A DNA stretch of 64,000 nucleotides from Aquilaria yunnanensis (taxonomy: Eukaryota; Streptophyta; Magnoliopsida; Malvales; Thymelaeaceae), in assembly GCA_039654915.1 (NCBI GenBank), contig CM077596.1, forward strand, positions 58,650,501-58,714,500. The letters are read 5' to 3'. Under the pieces are notes generated by a model that ran no database searches, had not been told where the DNA came from, and saw nothing but the letters and a program-made list of their open reading frames with translations. Positions 11,145 through 21,062 of this stretch are shown here, piece by piece. Position numbers and translations under genes: made by a program. The stretch's first letter is position 1. Every line of letters starts with the position of its first letter.

Positions 11145-12788
11145 CAATCCTAAACTTACTATATTTTTCTATTTTTGTTCTAAAATGTTACAATTTTCTA
11201 GTTTAGTCTTAAATTTTAAGTACTAGTACTGTTTAATGCCTTCTTTAACATTTAATTAATGCGATGAGTTTTTGTTGCTAATTGGGATCAATTTTCTCTA
11301 GCTTGCAACAGTTCATAGATTTCTAAACTTGAAAGAAATTTGGAAACAAAACCATCTGTAATAGTAGTAATTTGTGCAACTATTTTCCCCCTTTCTTTTT
11401 TATTGTTTCTTGCCAACATTGGTGTGAGTTATCTAACTATTAATCATGAAAGGAGAAAAATTACAATGGATACAGGAAAATTAATTGGGGCAGAAAGTTC
11501 TTGAAATTAAATGAAACAGGCCTAGTTTTGAAATTTGAAAAAAGGGAATAAAAATTAAGGAAAAGTAGGAATAGGAAGCATAGGCATCCATACAGGCTCG
11601 AGAAAGGTCAAAATCAGTGGACGATGTGAGATTTGTGGATTTGGGATGCAATTGGTTCCAGGAAGAAGTCATGAGACTCATGACTCAGGGGGTTTATGAC
11701 CGTTGGACTTCCGAGAAGTGTGCAGAGGGGAATCCGGCATGTCTTCTCTGGCAGAGGTGAGCCATTTGAGCCGTGCCAAGAAGAATCCATAAATGTTGAA
11801 ACAAGTGAAAAAGATTATATTATAGCAAGCCTCTTCTCATTTGGTCCTATACTTCTCAGCTTGATCCATAAAAAAAGGGGAAAAAAATTGATCAGTATAA
11901 ACGTTTTTATGACTGTAGGACTCAAATAGAAAAATTTACCAAGTTTGTAACTAGATGTGTACCTTTTCCCTCACTTCCATCACCTTTTAATGATCGGTAG
12001 GATGTTATTGCACCAATTGATAAAGTTAGATGATGATCAATGTAATAATTAATAGTTACCGGATGATTAATTAATATGAATATTATTTTAGCGATGATTC
12101 TTGCCATTTACCCCATGAAATAGGTTGAGAGATGTTTCTAATTCAACTTTCCAGACTTTTCCAAGTGAATAAGGGCGGGATAGATAATTTGTGCCGACAC
12201 TTTCCGTCAATGAGCTAGTAGAAAACAAACATATAATATTCCCATACTAATAATATTAGTGTCCGTATAAACGGAATCCCAACACAAAGTTATTAGGTGT
12301 TAGGAAATGTAAAAATATATACTGACACGTTATTTGTCATTATATGCTGCTGCACACTAAAACTCTTAGGCATGTCAGTAACTTTGTGTGTCAGTAAATA
12401 ACATTTATCTTATAGTGTCTCTCCTGTTTCGCAACAATTATAAAGTTGTAATCAGTATTCTTTTATTTTGACTGGTGCCAAAAATTTTTTGGTTCGAAAT
12501 CATTGCAAATTTGATCTCATAGAAATGGATATCAAGAGATTTAGAGTTTGATTTAAGAATTTATACATGAAAATGACATGCTTAGGATAGTTCTTACTTT
12601 GGTACGTTGAAAGGAGATTACCGTTTTTCATATTTTGAAGAGTCCAAAATCATTCTGCAAAACAGTGTGGAACAATGGGCGGTGATCTACAGTCAAAACT
12701 TTCACGTATTTCTTCTATAATGCTAATATTGTTGGGGTTCTATAGTTTTTTGGGTTTTAAAAGAGTTGGCATTTCCCATCTCTTATAC
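11145..12788. other. Noncoding region, nothing firm recognised
   Basis: AT-rich; only short frames without recognisable products. Around 12240-12420 there are short sequences around GTGTC and GACAC in both orientations that could be the ends of a small degraded MITE, but I could not fix boundaries or a target-site duplication. Confidence 0.5.
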
Positions 12789-12790
12789 TA

Positions 12791-13025
12791 GTCCCTCCGT
12801 TTCAATTTTTTTGATCCATTTGATTTTTTGGGTTAGTTTGACTTGAATTTTTTTATATTATTGTTTATTAAAAAAAATTAAAAAAAATATATTTAGAAAC
12901 TATAGGTCTTGATTTATCATTCACATATAAAAGGTTTATCATTTATATGTTAAAATATCTAAAATAAAAAATTATAGATTAATTGCTGAAAAGTGAATGG
13001 TGCAAAGAATTTGGGACGGAGGGAG
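12791..13025. mobile_element. Stowaway MITE (Tc1/mariner type)
   Basis: 235 bp with the hallmark inverted ends: left GTCCCTCCGTTTC, right GGGACGGAGGGA, flanked by TA on both sides (12789-12790 and 13026-13027). AT-rich and noncoding, as expected for Stowaway. Confidence 0.9.
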
Positions 13026-13180
13026 TATCATCTCTTGTATCATGTAATACATTTTACCATGTAAATATGCTTCTTTATAAAAAAAAAAAAAAGCTGGATA
13101 TTGGCCCGCCGGCAAACTTTAGGTGCGCCCAAAAACAAAAACTATTCTACATTTTAAGCTCCCAGTTCTAGATTAGAGAT

Positions 13181-13330
13181 GAATTATGATGACTTTTCTC
13201 TTGTGAGTTGTGACTCATTGATTGTGACCGACAGAGCATTTGCTCGCAAGCTTTAGCATCCTCAGATAATATTAAATGGTCTGTTCGTCACTCCCCACCT
13301 GCATAGATCATTTTTTATAATATTAAAATG
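13181..13330. repeat. Diverged copy of the upstream flank of the DUF4220 gene
   Basis: Resembles 1129-1280, sharing GCAAGCTTTAGCATC, CTGCATAGATCATTTT and ATATTAAAATGA. A second flank copy at 13771-13855 resembles 1089-1172, so the two halves of the flank are repeated and rearranged here. Confidence 0.7.
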
Positions 13331-13770
13331 AGCAAAATTAATTTGTATTCGTATAATTTTCAAAGATAATCTGAATCCTTATTTTTTATTAATAAAGTAG
13401 TACTCTTTTTCTTTTTACTTTTTGGGGTCTAGGAAAGCGAGTGAGACAGGTTCAGGATTGTCATCTTGCTTGTAGGATTTTGAATAATTAGGTTCTTTCA
13501 CCTTTCACGTGATTGGCAGGCATTAGAATTCACCATAGGAGTAATTTTACCCACATTAAAAAAAAAAAAAGAAAAGAAAAATTAGAATTGGAAGATAAAC
13601 GAAAGTGCTCTATGTTTATTCGGCGAGATCAGCAAGCCACGTCAGGCGGGCCGTGACGGTGCTGAGAAGTTCAGGACGAAAGGCTACTGTTCTCAGCGGA
13701 GCATGGCGCTTGAGCTTTTGGGCCCTGAGCAGCGGCTGACTCGTCGTCGTGAAGAGGAAACCGGATGGAA
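13331..13770. other. Noncoding spacer between flank copies
   Basis: Contains poly-A runs near 13558-13572 and a GC-richer stretch at 13620-13765 with no long frame. No relation to other parts of the window was noticed. Confidence 0.5.
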
Positions 13771-13869
13771 ATTATTTTATCTCTTCTAAGGCTTCAAGAT
13801 TTGAGATGAGTGACAGAAACACTCTTCTCTTGTGATTTGTTGTTGACTGGCGGAGGCATCTCTTCCAGA

Positions 13870-14589
13870 CAGGTGCGTAGCTAGAAATTTCACTTGGGGG
13901 GTGTGCTGTGAAACGGGTTATTAGCATGTATAAATTTACAATCATTAATAGAAAATAATAAATAATATTATATATAGACATATAAAATTTGAAAGTGTAT
14001 AATAATTAAGTTTATTTCAAAAATTTACAACTCAAAATTCATTAAACAATTTACATATATAGACACATTGAATTCAAAAATTTATAATAATTAAGTTCAA
14101 TTTATAGAGTAAAAATAGTTATTTGAATTTTCTATTAATTATAAAAAAATATTATACAAATTAAATTTATTTTATAGCACTTACCGGATAGTCCAAATTA
14201 TAATCTAAAAAGTTGTTATTAGACAAATACTTTGAGTTAATAAATTTCATGCAATGAAACCAAAATGAAACATTTTTTATAAATTTAGGACTGAAACAAA
14301 ATGTTTTTAATATGTTTGGAACCAAAACAGAATGTTTAATAGGATAGGGACTAAAAGGAAATAATAATTAAAGAGTAAGGACTATCACGTAATTTATTTA
14401 ATAAGAAAATGACTGAGACCTTAAATGGATAAAATATACTAGAGCCCCTTATTAATTATAAAACTTACAGATAGGTACCTAACATTAATTTTTCTACAAT
14501 TGTATCACATATCCAAATACCTAATAAATTTTTTTAAAATTTTAGGAGGGGCGGCTGCCCCCTCCCGCCCCTGAATAGATACGCCCCTG
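13870..14589. mobile_element. hAT-like MITE, copy A
   Basis: 720 bp, starting CAGGTGCGTAGC and ending GATACGCCCCTG. Its left flank is CTTCCAGA (13862-13869), and its right flank is ATGATTCC (14590-14597), so the flanks do not match each other. Its sequence is nearly the reverse complement of copy B. The CAGGGGCG-type end and 8-bp duplications fit the hAT superfamily. No transposase frame. Confidence 0.82.
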
Positions 14590-14697
14590 ATGATTCCTGC
14601 AAGAAAAACTAAGGCCGTGGGGATGTAGACGGTGCTCTTGGGAAGCGATTGCACGAAGACATAGAGAGAGGGCACGAGTTGAGACATCATCTGAAAG
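14590..14697 (-). other. Inverted 108-bp segment of the DUF4220 pseudogene
   Basis: Reverse complement of a segment nearly identical to 2159-2266 in the intact gene. It lies exactly between the two MITEs. Its ends carry the missing partners of the target-site duplications: CTTTCAGA (inverted) beside copy B and GGAATCAT (inverted) beside copy A. Confidence 0.9.
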
Positions 14698-15422
14698 CAG
14701 AGGCGTATCTATTCAGGGGCGGGAGGGGGCAGCCGCCCCTCCTAAAATTTTAAAAAAATTTATTAGGTATTTGGATATGTGATACAATTGTAGAAAAATT
14801 AATGTTAGGTACCTATCTGTAAGTTTTATAATTAATAAGGGGCTCTAGTATATTTTATCCATTTAAGGTCTCAGTCATTTTCTTATTGAATAAATTACGT
14901 GATAGTCCTTACTCTTTAATTATTATTTCCTTTTAGTCCCTATCCTATTAAACATTCTGTTTTGGTTCCAAACATATTAAAAACATTTTGTTTTAGTCCT
15001 AAATTTATAAAAAATGTTTCATTTTGGTTTCATTGCATGAAATTTATTAACTCAAAGTATTTGTCTGATAACAACTTTTTAGATTATAATTTGGACTATC
15101 CGGTAAGTGCTATAAAATAAATTTAATTTGTATAATATTTTTTTATAATTAATAAAAAATTCAAATAACTATTTTTACTCTATAAATTGAACTTAATTAT
15201 TATAAATTTTTGAATTCAATGTGTCTATATATGTAAATTGTTTAATGAATTTTGAGTTGTAAACTTTTGAAATAAACTTAGTTATTATACACTTTCAAAT
15301 TTTATATGTCTATATATAATATTATTTATTATTTTCTATTAATAATTGTAAATTTATACATGCTAATAACCCGTTTCACAGCACACCCCCCCCCCAAAGT
15401 GGAATTTCTAGCTACGCCCCTG
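14698..15422. mobile_element. hAT-like MITE, copy B, inverted relative to copy A
   Basis: 725 bp, starting CAGAGGCGTATC and ending GCTACGCCCCTG, so it is the inverted counterpart of copy A. Its right flank is GGAATCAT (15423-15430); its left flank belongs to the other insertion. The pattern shows that the segment between the copies was flipped. Confidence 0.82.
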
Positions 15423-15737
15423 GGAATCATCAAGTACTCGGAACGAATTTGGGCATTGTAAAATTCGAGTTTGGACAAGTTCCGAGATTCCATGCTGAAA
15501 AAACCTGATCCGGGTCCTAATTACGCCAAGCTTATGGAAGAATACGCTTCCGAGATCGACTAAAATCTTCCCACCAGGATCATTTACATATCCGAGACAG
15601 ATAAGAAGTTGAAGCCAAGTGCCTTTGCAGAGAGGAAAGGTCATCGCTTGGATGAGTCCGAGGTGGTCCGCTATGCTTTTCTAGTAGTGGAATTTGATAA
15701 TTCTATATTTATCTAGTTTTTTATTTTTAGTTATAGA

Positions 15738-15926
15738 TGTTAAAGCACTGAATATAATCTCTTTGTATTTATCATTCAAGTTCTGATATATCTCTAGTTG
15801 GTGAATAAGTATTTAGATAAGCTTGAAAGTCTAGTTTGTACATAGCATGTAATACATATTTATACGTGAAGCAATACAAAGAATTGGTGTGGAAGCATAA
15901 CTTCTTCCAAAAATCACATCTTCACA
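15738..15926 (+). repeat. 5' LTR of the plus-strand copia
   Basis: 189 bp, TGTTAAAGC to TTCACA. It matches 20869-21057 with only a handful of differences (for example GAATATAATC against GGATATAACC), so the insertion is fairly young. Confidence 0.92.
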
Positions 15927-15938
15927 TTGTATCAGAGT
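15927..15938 (+). other. Primer binding site of the plus-strand copia
   Basis: TTGTATCAGAGT directly follows the 5' LTR and is a two-mismatch form of the initiator Met tRNA site TGGTATCAGAGC. Confidence 0.8.
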
Positions 15939-15989
15939 AAGGCAGGCACCTGCGGAGGCTGTAGCCTTTGCAACAAAAATCGAGAAAAA

Positions 15990-16572
15990 TCAGACCAACA
16001 AAACCATCAATAAGGCGCGGCTGAACTGCACTCAGTACGGGAAAAATGGTCATACTGCTGATGGGTGTTTCAAATTGATCGGTTATCCCAACTAGTGGCA
16101 AGGGGAGAAAACACAAGGGCAGCACAACAAAGTTGGACAGAAACCCAAACAAGGAAAACCTTCAACCAACTAAGCTTTGGCAAAGCAGCTTGAGAACGCA
16201 GCAGCATGTAAGGGGATTGGACTAAGCCAAACTCAATATGATCAGCTTGTTGCCTTACTCGCAAATCAGAATCACGAAAGTTTGGTCAATTTTGCCGATA
16301 AGGTCTCAATGAACCTTTTTGATTGGATAATCGATACAGGAGTATCTGATCATATGACTTGCCACCAAGAACTTTTAACAAATACATGTTTAGCAACATC
16401 ATGTTCTCTAGTACAAATGCCCAATAGAGCCAACTTGAAAATTTGTTCTTATGGTCGAACCACTTTGGCCCCCAATATTGAGCTAAATAAAGTTATTTTC
16501 ATCCCTAAGTTTACATGCAACTTGTTATCAGTTAGTAAACTAACAAAAAAGCTCAACAGTTCAGTAACCTTT
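15990..16572 (+). pseudogene. Copia gag zinc knuckle and protease region
   Basis: Begins with a retroviral-type zinc knuckle near 16026-16090 whose second Cys is replaced by Tyr (CTQYGKNGHTADGC). It continues through two stop codons to the protease start (WIIDTGVSDHMT near 16326). From 16177 to 16572 one frame is open. It then stops abruptly at the solo LTR at 16573. The usual Gag N-terminal and capsid regions are absent. Confidence 0.85.
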
Positions 16573-17988
16573 TGTAGGGTTTCAGGAGCCAAACAGCGTA
16601 GCGGAATTTAACCGAAACCTTCCAGGATCCAAATGAAACGGGGTAAACCGGGTGTTCGAAAATTTTCATACCTAATTTTCGGTGAAGATCTCTCACTTAA
16701 CTGTAGAGTTGAATTACAAAACTTGAACAGTTGACGTGTTTAAGCTCTCTATGGTATCCACACGAGCCTCTTGGGATCACCACACTTTCACCACATCCTG
16801 GCAGATCCGTTTCTCTTGTGCTCGTAGTGCTAGTTTGCGTCCTCCAAGAAATTGCAAAAGAAGAGTCCGGCTTTCCTTTTGGGAGGCTAGGGCAAGGAGA
16901 CTTGCGAATTTCTTATTAGAAGTTGTATTTATAGTGAGACTCAACTTCTAGGCCTAATAGGTTTCAAAGCCCTAATTCAATTAGGCTTTAATTTCAGGCT
17001 TAACAATGGTTCAACTCTTGGGCCCATTATTAACACGAAATTAAGTAAAACCATAACTTAAATAATTAGCCCATGCACTCTAATGATCCAAATAGCTCTA
17101 TGTGTGCGACCCAATAGGCTATTACCATGTTGACAATGATCATAAATCACATTTATGATCATAAGCAATGAGCGGTGTCTAGCAACACATCATTGCTACC
17201 CAAGTGGCAAGGTTGTTGGTGATTCGACTAAACCTTTATGATCATCACTGATATATGTCATTGTCCCTTTGTCCAAGATATTAAGACTAAGCATGAGACA
17301 TGAAATGTATCACTCTCGTATAGCCAATCTTTGGTTTCTTGATTACCGTGTAGACCAACTTAAACTGATGACATTGATATCGTATATCAACTTATTCGAG
17401 CATGGCCATGCATTTTTCTAAGTCTTACTCTATCAAGGGGCCCGAAGATATCACTTCTGTTACATAGGAGGGACAAATCTCATCTTGATCATACAAATCC
17501 CTTCGCATGATATATGACATACGCAATGACCTCATTCAAGTTCACTCAGTTACGAGCAACAAAGGAAAGTATCAAAGTATGTAACTCACATGTAGGGAAC
17601 CTTGATGATCTTAGGTCGAAAGACTACATATGCCATGATCACTATGAGAATCACTTATAACACTCATATAACGATCCATGTAGTGTTCTCATGGTAGGTC
17701 AGTCCAGTACATAAGTTCTCCAACTTGTACCCATATGCAGACTACATATCTCATATTAGTCTCCACATATGCTAGTCGTTATATATTATTGCAACCCGCT
17801 TCACAATAATACTAGACTAGAGATGTTTGAGAATATCATTATTCTAGGGTTACAATTTTGTTTGTTACGTTGCGCAGAAACAAAACAATAAACCATAATT
17901 GCTGGATTAATGCCTTAATAAAATATCATGACTCAATGTGCAAAAAATACAATCGTCTCATGATTGGCTTCTGGGCATAACACTAACA
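16573..17988. mobile_element. Solo LTR inserted in the copia element
   Basis: 1416 bp starting TGTAGGGTTTC and ending ACACTAACA, flanked by a perfect 5-bp duplication CCTTT (16568-16572 and 17989-17993). No coding domains or internal retroelement parts. The host copia frame resumes in register directly after the second CCTTT, which confirms the boundaries. Confidence 0.85.
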
Positions 17989-17993
17989 CCTTT

Positions 17994-18641
17994 TTCTCAA
18001 ATCTATGTGTTTTACAAGACCTAAACTCGAAGAGGACGATTAGCATAGGTGAAAAAAAGGATGGTCTGTACTACTTCACGTGTTTCACAGAACATAAAGT
18101 TGCAACTTCAAAAATCATAATCCCACCTGAAATGTGGCACAGGCGTCTTGGTTATATTCCCTTTGGAAAATTATCCAGCGTCCCACAACTATCACATTTA
18201 AGTTTTTCTGATCATTATTATGATCCTTGTCTTAGAGCTAAGCAAACAAGAAAACCTTTTCCTTTAAGTAAAAATATTAGTGAGAATCCATTTGATTTGA
18301 TTCATGTTGATGTTTGGGGTCCCTACAAAGTCCCTTCTCTTTCAGGTTCTCACTACTTCCTATTTATTGTCGATGATCGCAGCATATCTACTTGGGTTTA
18401 CTTATTAAAAAATAAATATGAAGCCCCTACAAAATTCTCTATTTTTTATGCTATGATCAAAACTCAGTTTCAGAAATATGTTCAACAAGTCAGGACCGAC
18501 AATGCTCAAGAATTAGCAGCTGGATCAATGCTCAGTTTTTGCCAGCTTAATGGGATAATCATTCAAACATTTTGCCCCAACACACCACAACAAAATGGTG
18601 TAGTTGAAAGAAAACATCGCCATCTTCTCGAAGTAGCATAA
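17994..18641 (+). pseudogene. Copia pre-integrase and integrase core
   Basis: An open frame with the pre-integrase motif MWHRRLGY and the integrase core: HVDVWGPY (first catalytic Asp), VRTDNAQEL (second Asp), and QQNGVVERKHRHLLE (Glu). The frame ends at TAA 18639-18641 where the integrase would normally continue; further integrase similarity follows in other frames to ~18960. Confidence 0.88.
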
Positions 18642-18965
18642 GCCCTTCGATTTCAAGCCAATTTACCAATAAAATTTTGGGACGAGTGCATCCTGACTGC
18701 AGCCTACTTGATCAACCTTATGCCATCTTCCAAGCTAAATGGTAAAAGCCCCTATCATATTCTTTTTAACAAAATTCCATCTCTTAACCATCTTTGAGTT
18801 TTTGGGTGTCGTTGTTATGTTCATTCCAGGGCCAAAGACAAGTTTGAACCCTGTTCCAAACCTTGCATATTCATTGGATATCCTATGGGGCAAAAGGGGT
18901 ACAAATTCATCGATGAGAACATTGAAAAATTCCTAGCCTCGTGAGATATAGTTTTTCATGAAAAT

Positions 18966-20861
18966 GTGTTCCCATATCTTACTAGTGATCCTCCAAACCC
19001 CACAGTAATGTTAATTGACGTTGATAAACCGATACTGGATGAGTTTTGCCCAATCAATATTAAGCAAACTCCCCACCAACCAACTAATGAAACTAGTAGT
19101 TCAAAGACACTTGAAAACCCAGTTAAAGATCGTCCCCATTGTGAACACCACCTTCCAGCCTACTTGCAAGATTATGTACTTGAGACACCTGTTGTAGGCT
19201 CATCATCCACACCCTCTGCCAATCAGGCTTCTTCAGATAAAGGTTACTCTATAACACATAATTTGAGTTACTCACGTTTTAGTTCTGAACACAAAGTTTT
19301 CCTTGCAGCATTGACCAGTCAAACTAAGCCACAAACCTTTGAGCAAGTGAACCAATATCCAAAATGGCGTGAAGCAATGAGAAGTGAAAAAGAAGCCTTG
19401 GAGAAAAATAAAATTTGAAGCTTAGTATCTCTCCCTTTTGGAAAGAAACCCTTTAGCTCCAAGTAGGTTTACAGGATCAAATTTAAAGCAGATGGAACTA
19501 TCGAACAATATAAGACGAGGTTGGTGGTGAAGGGGTTTAACCAAATTGAAGGAGTTGATTACATAGAAACATTCGCTCCTGCAGTTAAACTCACCATTGT
19601 GAGATGCCTTCTGTCAATTGCTGCAATAAAAAACTGGGAATTGCACCAGTTGGATGTCCACAATGCATTTCTTCAAGGAGATTTGAATGAAGATATATAC
19701 ATGAGACCACATCCAGGAATTACAAAGTCAAGTGACACTCGAGTATGCAAATTGCATAAATCTTTATACGGATTAAAACAAGTTCCATGTCAATGGTTTG
19801 AAAAGTTTTCTAGCTCCCATATTGAATTTGGTTTTGCTTAGTCAAAGTCTAATTACTCACTCTTTACTCTTAAGGATGGTAACAATTTTGTGGCTATCCT
19901 AGTGTACGTTGATGACATCATTATTGCAGGCAACAATCTGAAGCAGATTCATAAATTGAAAGGCCACCTGCATGACCAATTTCATCTCAAAGATCTTTGA
20001 AAACTGAAGTACTTCCTTGGACTCGAAGTCGCAAGGTCCTCACAAGGGATATTTCTTTCACAACGCAAGTATACCATTGACATATTGCATGAAACGGGCA
20101 TGACAACATGCAAGCCAGCAGCCTTCCCTATTCGGCAATAGCCTTATTTAGGGCAAGCTGAAGGAAAAATACTTCCGGATGTAGGGCAATACAGGAGGTT
20201 AATTGGCAAACTGTTATATGTATCCCTCATTAGGCCGGATAATACCTACACCGCTAATCTGCTCAGCCCATTCATGCAAGAGCTGAATGAAGCTCACCAT
20301 GGAGCTGCTATGTATCTTCTTCGGTATCTGAAAAATACTCCTGGGCAAGTTGTTTTCTTTCCGGTGGACAACGAACTCCAGCTCCATGCTTATTGCGACG
20401 CTGACTAGGCTAGTTGCCCCAAAACACGATGATCAACAACATGCTTCATTGTTAAGATAGGGGAGGCCCTTGTGGCATGGAAATCCAAGAAACAGCAAAC
20501 GGTATCTCATTCTTCAGCAGAGGCGGAGTACCGAGCTATGGCAGCTACGGCAAGTGAATTAACGTGGCTTAAAGGACTGCTACATGATCTCACCATCTTT
20601 CATTCCAAACCGATGATGCTTTACTGTGACAATAAAGTTGCAAAACACATTGCCACAAATCCTATGTTTCATGAACGAACGAAACACATTGAGATAGATT
20701 GTCACTTTATTCGAGAGATGATTCAGGCAAAAGACATTGAAACTCGGCACATCTCAAGCCAACTACAGCCAATCGACCTGCTTACAAAAGCCTTAGGTCG
20801 AGATCAATTCCAACTTCTTGCATGCAAGTTGGGCATCCTCAATCCATATACTCCAACTTGA
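18966..20861 (+). pseudogene. Copia reverse transcriptase and RNase H
   Basis: Frames at 18966-19418, 19521-19841 and 20472-20861, with out-of-frame similarity between. Reverse transcriptase motifs: [25 protein letters not shown], and YVDDIIIAG near 19906. RNase H motifs: SSAEAEYRAMA, LYCDNKVAKHIATNP, and the DLLTKALGR end. Several stops interrupt the frame (for example near 19839, 19997 and 20406). Confidence 0.9.
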
Positions 20862-20868
20862 AATGGAA

Positions 20869-21057
20869 TGTTAAAGCACTGGATATAACCTCTTTGTATT
20901 TATCATTCAAGTTCTAATATATCTCTAGTTGGTGAATAAGTAGTTAGATAAGCTTGAAAGTCTAGCTTGTACATAGCCTGTAATACATATTTATACGTGA
21001 AGCAATACAAAGAATTGGTGTGGAAGCATAACTTCTTCCAAAAATCACTTCTTCACA
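20869..21057 (+). repeat. 3' LTR of the plus-strand copia
   Basis: 189 bp, the partner of 15738-15926, followed by the ATAGA duplication. Confidence 0.92.
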
Positions 21058-21062
21058 ATAGA

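Larger units (their letters stand above)
13846..15683 (+). pseudogene. DUF4220 pseudogene, 5' piece, broken by two MITEs
   Basis: Gene-derived segments: 13846-13869 (like 2143-2166), 14590-14697 (the reverse complement of 2159-2266), and 15423-15683 (like 2259-2519). The gene's first ~130 codons are absent: upstream-flank sequence joins directly to the position equivalent to 2143, with CTGGC shared at the junction, consistent with a deletion at a short homology. The middle segment is inverted between two MITEs. The right segment has an in-frame stop (equivalent of the codon near 2400 is TAA). Continuation of the same gene is at 39001-40761. It cannot encode a DUF4220 protein. Confidence 0.88.
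15738..21057 (+). mobile_element. Ty1/copia retrotransposon with a solo LTR inside
   Basis: Flanked by a perfect 5-bp duplication ATAGA (15733-15737 and 21058-21062), with 189-bp LTRs at 15738-15926 and 20869-21057. Primer site at 15927-15938. Order: zinc-knuckle remnant of gag, protease, pre-integrase region, integrase, reverse transcriptase, RNase H. Most of gag is missing between the primer site and the zinc knuckle. A 1416-bp solo LTR splits the pre-integrase region. Without it the internal part would be only ~3.5 kb. Stops and frameshifts elsewhere show it is dead. Confidence 0.92.

Noticed and set aside
14505..14690. A 61-residue minus-strand frame resembling DUF4220
   Set aside because: It is the inverted 108-bp pseudogene segment read into a MITE end, not a gene.
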